Assembly: GCF_000003195.3 (NCBI RefSeq)
Contig: NC_012877.2
Span: 17,849,344-17,913,343, forward strand
Length of the DNA: 64,000 nucleotides
Source of the DNA: Sorghum bicolor
Taxonomy: Eukaryota > Streptophyta > Magnoliopsida > Poales > Poaceae
Direction of reading: 5' to 3'
The translations under genes were made by a program, and so were the position numbers. The number at the start of each line of letters is the position of its first letter. Within the stretch, counting starts at the first letter, position 1. Shown piece after piece: positions 53,689-62,655 of this stretch. Below the pieces are notes generated by a model that had not been told where the DNA came from, did no database searches, and was given only the letters and a program-made list of their open reading frames with translations.

Positions 53689-55151
53689 TGTTGACGGTCC
53701 TTAATGCTCACATTTAACCGTCAACTAATCATGAAAAAGGATCCAAATGCAACCGACACCTAGACTTAGGGTTTCATCTGACAGATTTCCACAAGTTTTG
53801 GTGTTTGTCTATTTCTGCAGGGGGTTATCAGGAAATACGAAGGAAAGGTCAACACGTCGGGTTTAAATAGAGAATTAATGTGTGTGGCAATTTTCCATAA
53901 TCAGGAAGACTCAAGAAGCAACTCGACTGAAGCGGAGCCGAGACGGGCCTAGGACCAGGGCGCCCGCCCTTGATCCTAGGGCGCCCGCCCTGATACAAGC
54001 ACCAATCACAGAATCGAGTACACCATTACAAAGATCTCGTCGAGCTGATCGAAATGCATATATTATTTGCTATATTTGGAGTTCGGAATCAAGAAATATT
54101 AATAAAAGAATGACTCGAGCTGCGGGATTAATTGGGCCCAAATCACATTTTGGTCCATTAAGGCCTATGTGCATTTTAATGAGATATGGTGAAAAGTTTA
54201 GTACCACATCGCCTGTTGAACCAAAAACGCACAAAGGAGGAGGACTATATAAGCAAGGCCCCTGGCCCCTGGAGGAGAACATATCTTTATAGAGTTGAGA
54301 GGTGCCCTCGAATGTAACCTTTCCTCTATAGAGAATTAGGGCTAGACACTCCAATGTAGTAGATTAGTTCTAGTTGGGAGTTAGGGAGAGCAGAGCTGCG
54401 CTCCGGTTCTAGAGAAGTCTTCAGAGTTTTGGTATGTCTTTATTGTAAGACTTATGCTTTAATATATTTATCCTCTCTATCTACTTTTATGCCTTTATTA
54501 TTATCGAGTAGTGTAGTTGTTATATTTTGGCATAGGACCTCCGTTCGCATTGTGTGCTCTAGTTATTCATGGTAATTAGAGTAGTAATTGTTAGTGTAGA
54601 CGTGGTGTCTATACTAGAGGTTACCTGAGGTTGCACCCAATCCTGTGGATTGTTGTGGTAGCCCTAGGGTAGTGACAGCCCTAACGGTCGACGTATTCCA
54701 CCTCGTTCGGATTGGTGTTTGTAGGACCGTAGTCAGAGCTTCCCAGCCTCCTTCTCATCTCTTTCTGTGGTTGGTGTTCTGATGTCCCAAAGTGCTAATA
54801 TGTGATTGCTATATCTATTCATTCTTTGTTATCATAGAACTGAAGTAATAGAGAAGTATACAGGAATCCAGGTCTCTCCCGTTGTCCTCCCGCTATGGCT
54901 ATCTACGCATTTATCATAGAATTCTCACCTTTATATTATTACCTATCATATATCATTTACTCCTACTTTAGTCTAGTTGGTTTATTAAATTAGTAGATGC
55001 ATGATAGTAAGTTATCAGATGCTTTGACCTTAGCTTCCAATGGTAAAATATAAATAACGATACTTGGAATACTCCTGGTAAAATGCTACGATGATGTTCT
55101 GTGCGCTTGCGGAATTTTTCTTATTCTTATTGCACTTAACGAATGTCAACA
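53689..55151 (+). repeat. Element D 3' LTR
   Basis: TGTTGACGGT at 53689-53698 is followed by the inverted copy ACCGTCAAC at 53717-53725. GC boxes lie at 53958-53970 and 53979-53991, and TATA at about 54243-54253. It ends GTCAACA at 55151, directly before TSD GGGGC. Confidence 0.92.
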
Positions 55152-55156
55152 GGGGC

Positions 55157-56413
55157 TCTAAGAGGGAGTGCAGGAGCTGAAGTCCTAGACCTCCTGAGCC
55201 ACAAACACACAAGCTTGGTGAATTGATTCTGGGGCGTGCCAGTCAATTTGACCTTAAATTAACAAGGTAGAAGTACAAAAGTCAAATTATGGAACTTGTC
55301 GGTTGTTGCCAGACAGTTCCAAGATGTGTGGCATTGAAAAGCCATTAAAATAAAGGAAATTAACTAGAAAGTCATCTCTTTGTAATGATGTAGAAAGGAT
55401 AGACACTATTGAGCATATTGAACGATTGCACCTTACGGTATAAGTAATCGGATTGGCTATTTTAGCCGATACGCTACGCGTATATGTGAGATTGTTTACG
55501 TGCATTATCCTTTTATTCATTAAATAAACAGTAACTTATTAAAACTAGTCTAAAGTCCCGCGGTTTCAATAAATTACTTTCATAACTTGTATTAAATTTA
55601 TATTCACCTGGTCTAACCGCCAGCGCGCTTTAATAAATACAACACAGATTACTAGTTCATTTAATGCATAAGTAGATTCATGCATGCACACTATTCATTT
55701 AAACTTAACTGGATCGACTTTTAGCTGATACGGGATGTATGAGGCACAAACAAGATCTATTTACGTTGCTATAATCAGAATTAGTTATTATTACCAAATT
55801 AAACATAACAAAATATCTCAAATGCACAACATGTAACAATCAAGATCAACCAATTAGCTACATTATTTTTGCTTCATGATTGTTATTTACTTGAGATCTA
55901 TAATAAGCGTTTATATTTGAAGCTCAAGCTAACTCGTTGAATGTTGATTGGGTAGAATATTGTTACAATATATAAAACATTGAGCTTTGAACAATATTGA
56001 TAACTTGATGAATCTATTAAATTGCTAATTTAATAGAGCCAATAACTAACTTGAACTGAGATTCATAAGAGATTGAAACAATGTAGCCTTACAAACACAA
56101 TTTAAGTCAATAACTAGTTCATAATTAAGCTTGACATGAGTTTGAATGATGCAGCCATGACAAACTAAACATAAACCTTGACAATACTTACAAGCAAACC
56201 GAAGGTCGAAATCAACCGATGCAGCTCGATTTGTTCAAGGTCTCGTCGAGATCTACTTCTACTCCTACTCCAAAGGTTGGTGGCCGGAGCCGAAAGGGGT
56301 TTGTATTATGATTGTGTATATTCTTACAAGGATTGGGTTCCTAATATTTATAGTTTAGAGTCCTAGTCTCATGTCCTAATACTACTCTTTCCTCAAAAAG
56401 GTAACCTGGACTC
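55157..56413 (-). repeat. Element W 5' LTR, continued
   Basis: It resumes W's LTR after D. The block with ACAAACACACAAGC, GGGGCGTGCCAGTCAATTTGACC and TTAACAAGGTAGAAG parallels X's and Y's LTR (GGCGTGCCAGCCGATTTGACC, GACAAAGGTGATAG). A TATA box (CTATAAATATTAGG, minus strand) is near 56345-56358. The segment is AT-rich and gene-free. It is cut at 56413 by the start of T; the rest of the LTR should lie right of T, outside the window. Confidence 0.7.
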
Positions 56414-57999
56414 TGTTGACGGTGGATATACCATAGAAATCCACATACAAAACACCGTCAACATGCCTCGGTTGCAAGGGGAAATGACATGACATGAACA
56501 TATTTTATCCATAACTAGTTCCACTTGTACTCTTAGCTTGTTTATGCAGGAACAACAAATTCAAGACATTATTTGACAAAGCCAACATCAGAATCATCAA
56601 GAGGAGATCGAGGGGACAACAGGTGACACCCTGGGCCCACAGGGAGGGGGTCGCCCGACCCCTCTTTGGTGGGACCCAGGTGTGCCACCTACTCCACCGA
56701 CATAAGGGACCCCTGTGGACACTGCTGGTGGGCCCAGAGGCCCAGAAGTGGGGTCGCCCGACCCCACATCAAAGGCGGTTCCAGGGTCGGTGGCCTCCCA
56801 CCGACCTTCCCCACATGTCCCACATGTTGATTTGCCCCTGCCGTTGATCAAATGGCGGTTGTGAGGTCGGTTTGATCCAAGGGTGGAGAGAAGATGTCAC
56901 GCGGATCGATGACGTGGCGATGGAGTAACCCCTACTCCATCTCCCTCTATAAAAGGCAGCCTCCACCCTTCATTTCAAGTGTGCAATTCCAAGGCCAAGT
57001 GCATTACAAGTTCCAAGCATACAAGTAGAGTAGTAGTTAGTCTAGAGTGGGAGTTAGAGTCGAGTCGAGCGAAGCTCGGGGTCTCCGGAGTCGTCTTCTG
57101 GAGAGTCTGGTATAGCTCTTGTACCTTTTCTACTTTTGTAAGACTTTCCTTTTATTAATATATTATTCTTACTTTACTTTACTGAGTTCTTACTTAGTGC
57201 AAGTCTTTTAGTCTTGTTGTGCATTTACTTTAGTAATATAGTTGTCTTAGTGAAGTTAGTGACCTGTAACCACTCCTGTGTGTGCATCATCGTCCTATCT
57301 TGTATAGGAGCTCTAGCTAGCTGCAACTAGTTAGAGTTGTAGGATTAAGTGTGAGCGTGGTGCTCATACTTAAGATTACCTTTGATTACCGCTGGCTTGA
57401 ACGGAAAGTAGGAGCGCACTCCCTAGTAGGTGACAGATCGTGGGCGGCATTAGGTTCTCCTCACGTACAGGCTAGTTCTTAAAAGGTAAGGCGTCCATAA
57501 GCCCAATAGTCGCTTTCGGTAAGGGGTTAGGTGAAAAACCTTCTAAGCGTCTTACCAGCTCGGCTATCCCTCGCACACAGTTAGTAAGGCTCTAGCGTAG
57601 TTAAGGCAATTATCTATTAAAGTAAGTCACAAAAGTCAAGTTAGATACATAGGAGTCCTTTACTCACTCGTTGTCCTCCCACCTAGCTAACTCTACCATT
57701 TACCTTTAGCATAGGACCTTGGATTCACCACTACCCTTCCTATTCGTTATTTACCACCCTTATTCACTAGTTGATACTAGACAACTCAAGGAATCTCATT
57801 CCCCTTTTTGTTAAACACACTTAGCCGCTTTCCCTTGGGAAAATATAAATTACGATACCTTGGAATACTCCTTGGTGAAGTGCTACAGCGGTACATTCTG
57901 TGCGCTTGCGGAATTATCCAATAGTAAATAGAGTTACCCTACCAGGGCACTTCTGGCGCCGTCGCCGATATCCGGTGGTTGCGTTAAGAAGTGTCAACA
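56414..57999 (+). repeat. Element T 5' LTR (1586 bp)
   Basis: It starts TGTTGACGGTGG, with the inverted copy CACCGTCAACA ending at 56463, and ends AAGAAGTGTCAACA. Two GGGGTCGCCCGACCCC palindromes lie at 56647-56662 and 56750-56765. TATA (CTATAAAAGG) is near 56947-56956, about 530 bp from the start. A primer-binding-site-like TTCTGGCGCCGTCGCCG is near 57950-57966, inside the LTR. No gene is present; the frame 56623-56847 has no domain. Confidence 0.82.
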
Positions 58000-58007
58000 A
58001 GCATTTC

Positions 58008-58025
58008 TGGCGCCGTTGCCGGGGA
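58008..58025 (+). promoter_or_regulatory. Primer-binding site of element T
   Basis: TGGCGCCGTTGCCGGGGA lies eight bases after the LTR end, with the same spacing and sequence as in D. Confidence 0.9.
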
Positions 58026-58142
58026 GAGCGTCTGTCTAAGAGTTTTAACAAAAAGAGAATCCAGAGTTTGCTAGTTATCAAGTAGTGATAGGGATAACCC
58101 ATCACTTGTCTTGTCTTCCTTTATTGTGAAGCCTGACAGTGT

Positions 58143-60206
58143 ATGAGCGGTTTCCAATTGCCGTCAAACTTCGTTGAAGATCCTGAGCAACTGTTGAGGA
58201 GAACTAGACGTCGTCAAGTTCCACCTCAAAGGTTCATCTCGAACCTGAATCCGTTAGAGGAAGGAGTATCTGCACCGGTTATCAAAGAAGCTATGGCCCA
58301 GAAGACCATCTCTGAGTACTCTGCGCCGTCGGCTGACAATGTCGCTACGGGTCCGCAGCTTAACTTGGGGGATGCGACTTTTGAGTTGAAGCCTGCGCTT
58401 ATCAATATGGTGCAAGCCAATCCCTTCTGTGGAAAGCCACACGAGGATGCCAATGCCCATCTCCAACACTTCTTGGAGGTGTGCGGCACCTTCACCATCA
58501 AGAATGTCGCCGCAGACGCCATCCGTCTTCGCCTCTTCCCATTCTCGTTATTGGGGAAGGCGAAGCAATGGTTCTACGCCAACAAGGGTGAAGTGACCAC
58601 GTGGGAGAGGTGCGCCAATGCATTTCTCAAGAAGTTCTTTCCGATGGGCAAGACCAGCGCCCTTCGTGAAAAGATTTCCAGCTTCCAACAGCAAGCGGAT
58701 GAGACGATTCCCGAAGCATGGGAACGTCTGCAGGAGTACATTCACGCCTGTCCTCATCATGGGATAGAGGAGTGGCTCCTAATCCAAGGTTTCTACCATG
58801 GCCTGACCGGTTTGGCCCGTAGTCACCTTGATGCTGCCGCTGGAGGAGCATTCTTGCAACACAATGTCAAGGATGCCAAGGACCTCATTGAAAAGATGGT
58901 TATAAACCAAGGATGGAATGAGGAACGCCTCCAACCCAAGAGAAGAGGTGTCCATGCCTTGAATGAGGTGGACATGCTCTCTGCTAAGATGGACCTCTTA
59001 ATGAAGAAGATGGAAGAAAGTTCCAAGCAAGAGGCCATTCAACCTTACGCCACTACACGGGCCATTGAATCTGATTCATGGTGCGAAGTGTGCGGAGGAG
59101 ATGATCATTCGGGAAACAATTGTCCCGAAACAAAGGAGGAAGTGAGCTTCATCAACAACAACAACAATGGGTACCGGCCCCAACAACAGCAATGGAACTC
59201 GCGCCCCTTCTACCAAGGTAATCAAGGTAATGGTTACAATCAAAATTTCAATAATTGTTTTGGTAACCAACCTTCTCTTAGAGATCTTGTCTTAGGCCAA
59301 TCTAAAATCAATGATAGCATTAACAAGAAAATGATGGCTAATGATAAGATCCTTGAAAACTTAAGTGAAAAGTTGGATAGCTTTAACTCTGCTATGAAAA
59401 ATCAGTTGAGCTTTAACAAAATGCTAGAAACACAATTAGCTCAATTAGCAGCAGCTGTCCCATCCTTCGAGCAAGGTAAGATCCCAGGGAAACCTGAGGA
59501 CCCAATTGAAGGAGTTAAACTAGTTACTACGAGGTTCGGTAAGCCTCCGGTACAATCCAACTGGAGCTATCTTCTGGATTCGCCCTTCATCACCAAGAAG
59601 GACGACCCAGGCCTGCCGACCATCACCTGTGAGATCGGACCGCAAGTCTTCCACAATGCCTTCTGCGACCTTGGATCGGGTGTCAACATCATGGCCAAGG
59701 TAACTTATGATAATTTGCTAGGGGGGCCTTTGCACCCCACATTTGTTCGTTTGCAGATGGCAGATCAGACGATCAGGTTCCCTGAGGGGTTGGCAAGGGA
59801 CATACTGGTAAAGGTCCAAGACGACTACGTCCCTGCCGACTTCATCATTTTGGATATGGGATCCAATAATGATGTCTCGATCATCTTGGGAAGGCCATTC
59901 CTCAACACGGTCAATGCAGTCATCTATGTGGGGTCCGGCCAGATTCACCTCCAATTCCCAGGATGGAAGGTAAAATGTCCATTCAATGGTTATAAAGCTA
60001 ACATGCAGGTGAAGGACAAAGAACCTCCGACTAAGCCTCGCCACATCCGACGCCGAAGGGACAAGAGAGGTAAGTCGGCCAAAAGGGCCGAAAAGAAAGA
60101 AGAGGAACCCGCTGAACCAAAAATCAATACCAAGCAAGTATGGCGGGAGAAAGAGGTGCAATCAAGGTCCACGTCTCCGGGACCGTCTGATGCACCCGAA
60201 GAATGA
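58143..60206 (+). CDS. Element T gag-protease, 687 aa, intact
   Basis: The frame starts at ATG 58143 (MSGFQLPSNFVEDPEQ) and ends TGA 60204-60206. A gag domain spans residues about 80-260 (NPFCGKPHEDANAHLQHF, RLRLFPFSLLGKAKQW, FLKKFFPMGKTSALR). A CCHC knuckle (CEVCGGDDHSGNNC) starts at residue 314, followed by N/Q-rich and coiled-coil-like parts (400-450). The retropepsin has CDLGSGVNIM with Asp509 and IILGRPFL; the DLG-x-x-V form is typical of Athila-type proteases. After a K/R/E-rich tail the protein ends, where RT would begin in an autonomous element. Gag forms the particle and the protease cuts it. An intact gag-protease in an element without RT suggests dependence on a related element for cDNA synthesis. 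Confidence 0.9.
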   Translation: MSGFQLPSNFVEDPEQLLRRTRRRQVPPQRFISNLNPLEEGVSAPVIKEAMAQKTISEYSAPSADNVATGPQLNLGDATFELKPALINMVQANPFCGKPHEDANAHLQHFLEVCGTFTIKNVAADAIRLRLFPFSLLGKAKQWFYANKGEVTTWERCANAFLKKFFPMGKTSALREKISSFQQQADETIPEAWERLQEYIHACPHHGIEEWLLIQGFYHGLTGLARSHLDAAAGGAFLQHNVKDAKDLIEKMVINQGWNEERLQPKRRGVHALNEVDMLSAKMDLLMKKMEESSKQEAIQPYATTRAIESDSWCEVCGGDDHSGNNCPETKEEVSFINNNNNGYRPQQQQWNSRPFYQGNQGNGYNQNFNNCFGNQPSLRDLVLGQSKINDSINKKMMANDKILENLSEKLDSFNSAMKNQLSFNKMLETQLAQLAAAVPSFEQGKIPGKPEDPIEGVKLVTTRFGKPPVQSNWSYLLDSPFITKKDDPGLPTITCEIGPQVFHNAFCDLGSGVNIMAKVTYDNLLGGPLHPTFVRLQMADQTIRFPEGLARDILVKVQDDYVPADFIILDMGSNNDVSIILGRPFLNTVNAVIYVGSGQIHLQFPGWKVKCPFNGYKANMQVKDKEPPTKPRHIRRRRDKRGKSAKRAEKKEEEPAEPKINTKQVWREKEVQSRSTSPGPSDAPEE

Positions 60207-61299
60207 ACAAGATGGAGAGGTCCTGCTCTACGGACCTAAAACATGGAGCCCTTGCTGATAAGGTAAATCAGTAGTTATCCCATATTTATTTTCTGCATTT
60301 CAATTTCTACTATTCACTTTTCAATTGCATTCTTACTTTGAATTTTGCATATCTTATTTCGACAAAATGTTTAGCCATAATAAATAAAATCTTGAGAATA
60401 ACTTGTCATAAAAATTTGAGCTGCTGGAGCTCCCAAAGGGGGGTCGCCCGACCCCACCTTAGGGCCCACTTCACCACATTTCAACCTTGCTAGTCATAGA
60501 GGTTCCAACCCAGCACTTGGATGCTCTGGGAGCTCCAATGTGGGGGTCGGCCGACCCCCATATTGGCCCCACTTGCCTCCTGCTGGCCACCATTTGAATC
60601 ACAATGGAGTCCTATGCTTGTAACACTAGCTAAAGTTTGAAAAAGAGTGGTCCCTTGATCCTTTACTTTAGTCATAAGATGCTCCTTTCATCTTTGATTC
60701 TTTTGGGACCACTCCACTAGCTTAAATTCTGCAAAGTGGTCACCTAGGCATGCTTGAGTGCTCCCATGGTCCATAGGAATCACTTTAGACATGTCTCCAC
60801 TTTTGCCATTCATCTTTTACCTTTCACAAAGCACTAAAACAGGGAATCTCAGAAACAATTTGAAAACTTTTGGTCCACACCTAGCCTTTACTTTTCTGGA
60901 CAATCAATGACACAATGTTTAAAGTGGAGGAGGGGCTAGGATGGGGGTCGGCCGACCCCCATTTTGGACCATCTCTGCAAAATCTTGAAAGCATGCAGAA
61001 TGGTTCCCTGTATAAAGCTAAATTCAAATTCAAAGTGCTTCTAGGGGGGTCGGCCGACCCCTATATTGTGGGTCCACTACTTGCCCTTCTCCCCCTATAA
61101 ATACCACAGCATTGTGAGCTCAACTCCACACCCAAAACCACCAGAACCATTTCGAGCTCACAATCCTTTCTCTTCTCTCTTTGTTACAAGCCATTTCTCA
61201 AGTTTAGTTTAGAAATAGTCATCAAAACAAAAACCCAAAAAGATTCCCCTTGCTTAGTAGTAGTAGTAGGAGCTTGTTTTGCCTCACTTGTGTAGGAGG
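60207..61299 (+). other. Spacer between gag-protease and ORF2 of element T, with palindromes
   Basis: It contains no reading frame with RT, RNase H or integrase motifs. It holds four GC-rich palindromes: 60440-60455, 60541-60560 (perfect, 20 nt), 60941-60962 (perfect, 22 nt) and 61046-61061. The first two follow similar GGAGCTCC blocks. At 61091-61100 CCCTATAAATACC, then pyrimidine-rich CTTTCTCTTCTCTC, looks like a TATA box and leader for ORF2, so ORF2 may have its own promoter. A splice acceptor is an alternative. Confidence 0.7.
61092..61099 (+). promoter_or_regulatory. Possible TATA box for ORF2 of element T
   Basis: TATAAATA in CCCCTATAAATACC lies about 200 bp before ATG 61300. It is followed by CACA/CCAAAACC and CT-rich leader sequence of the type seen in plant gene leaders. 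It suggests separate transcription of ORF2. Confidence 0.45.
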
Positions 61300-62655
61300 A
61301 TGAAGAAGCATATCTTCGGCAAGTTCAAGAAAGCAAAGGGTGAGAGCTCTTCTCAAGGCTCTCACCATGCTCATGGAAGGGAGGAAGAAGAAGGTTACCA
61401 TGGGATGGTACCCTATGAGCCTCCATCAAGGATGAGAGAGCCCGAGAGCGGCCTCATGTTAAGCCAAGAAGAGTTGCAAAGGTACTACATCATCCGAGAG
61501 GGTCTCTTCCTACACACTAGCATCATCGATCCGGACCTTTTGGCCCGCACAGGTATGGATGTTGAATTCGATAAGGTGTTTAGAGCAATTGGTTGGAGTA
61601 GTTTTTGGCAAGTGCCTGAATTTGGAAAAGAATTGCTTGCTAAGGAATTTCTATGCACCCTAAAACTCACAAATAATGGAATATCTTTTCGCATGTGTGA
61701 GCAAGAACATCAATTAAATTGGAGTTTGCTAAACACTGCTTTAGGGTGTGAACATGAATGTGAACTTGATCTAGATCATGCCACTAGAATGTTCGATAAA
61801 TTTAGATTCTGGAAAGCAATTTCTGGCTCTAATGATTGTTCAAATCCTACTCCCATTGAAATCCATAATCCAACCTTGCGCTTTCTTCACTTCTGGATCA
61901 TGTGCACTCTATATCCTGGCATGGGAACTGATACTTTAATTGATGATGAACTTAAAATTCTCTATGCCATGGTTAGTAAAATCAAGGTCTCCCCTGTGAA
62001 ACTGCTAGTGAACTATTGGCTTAACTCTATTGAGTATGGGAAGCCCATCTATTTCACATCCTTTATTACTCGAATAGCCGATACTTTTGGATTACTTGAA
62101 TCACATTATTTTGAAGACATTGGCTATGTTAGAGGAGTGGTAGATGAGAACTTCTTTATCAATGCTAACATGCTCATAAGAAATCCAAATGGTGAACTTA
62201 AAATGATTTATCCGGGCTATACAACCGAAATTCCTCTCCCATGTGCGAGGCGCCGGTTGTATGGGGTCCGCACACTTACCATTAGACTAGCCCAAGTGGC
62301 AAGTCCAGATATTGCAGGGACACGCAGGGTGACAAGAAGGATGATGCAAGCCGCCCAGATGGAGCAAGGAGGATCCTCGCACCATGACGTTGAAGAGGGC
62401 GATGAAGCGATGTCAGTGGATGCTTCAGACTCCATGGGTCTACCTCCACAACGCACTCCACGCCCAAGGGACAGGGCTAGGCGTCACCAGCCCACAGGTA
62501 TGGACAGTCTCATTAATGACATGGGCGAATTGCAGATTGGGCAAGAAGCAACATTGCAACTGGCGTTACAAAACGGCCAACATATCCGACGTGTGCGAGA
62601 GGAAGACGCACAACGCTGGGCTGGATGGTACCAGAATTTCCCGCCACCACAGTGA
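61300..62655 (+). CDS. Element T ORF2: Athila-type ORF of unknown function, 451 aa, intact
   Basis: I place the start at ATG 61300 (MKKHIFGKFKKAKGE) after TGTAGGAGG. The central part (ARTGMDVEFDKVFRAIGW, KELLAKEFLCTLKLTNNGISFRM, NWSLLNTALGCE) resembles the conserved core of the Athila 'ORF-1' type protein (Pfam ATHILA family, from memory). That protein lies after pol in the env-like position of Athila elements. The C-terminus is low in complexity (E/D/S, P/R-rich) with a final LALQNGQHIRRVREEDAQRW block. I see no signal peptide or clear membrane segment, so an envelope role is not supported. It stops at TGA 62653-62655, followed by AGCTTGGGGGAGATCC. It is unbroken. Function unknown. Confidence 0.72.
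   Translation: MKKHIFGKFKKAKGESSSQGSHHAHGREEEEGYHGMVPYEPPSRMREPESGLMLSQEELQRYYIIREGLFLHTSIIDPDLLARTGMDVEFDKVFRAIGWSSFWQVPEFGKELLAKEFLCTLKLTNNGISFRMCEQEHQLNWSLLNTALGCEHECELDLDHATRMFDKFRFWKAISGSNDCSNPTPIEIHNPTLRFLHFWIMCTLYPGMGTDTLIDDELKILYAMVSKIKVSPVKLLVNYWLNSIEYGKPIYFTSFITRIADTFGLLESHYFEDIGYVRGVVDENFFINANMLIRNPNGELKMIYPGYTTEIPLPCARRRLYGVRTLTIRLAQVASPDIAGTRRVTRRMMQAAQMEQGGSSHHDVEEGDEAMSVDASDSMGLPPQRTPRPRDRARRHQPTGMDSLINDMGELQIGQEATLQLALQNGQHIRRVREEDAQRWAGWYQNFPPPQ

Larger units (their letters stand above)
48459..55151 (+). mobile_element. Element D: large non-autonomous LTR retrotransposon without coding capacity (6693 bp)
   Basis: Two LTRs (1473 and 1463 bp) start with T(A/G)TTGACGGTCC and end AACGAATGTCAACA, with a perfect TSD GGGGC (48454-48458 and 55152-55156). 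The primer-binding site and purine tract are present, but the 3757-bp internal region has no frame longer than about 100 codons and no gag or pol motif. It fits the LARD class. A block at 51440-51590 matches the end of T's gag gene plus the following spacer, and the 3' half matches T's 3' non-coding part, so D derives from a T-like element. It must be moved by proteins from elsewhere. Confidence 0.92.

Noticed and set aside
56414..56463. Reading the end of W's LTR as CACCGTCAACA at 56463
   Set aside because: The TGTTGACGGT at 56414 fits the start of T's LTR, as in D, and gives an LTR of normal length. The CACCGTCAACA at 56463 is the inner inverted arm.
61279..61299. A TTG start for ORF2 of T, seven codons upstream
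   Set aside because: A plant nuclear gene should start at ATG; the first ATG is 61300, in a normal context after GGAGG.
61300..62655. ORF2 of T as a true envelope protein
   Set aside because: No signal peptide, transmembrane segment or cleavage pattern can be seen; only its position after the pol site is env-like.
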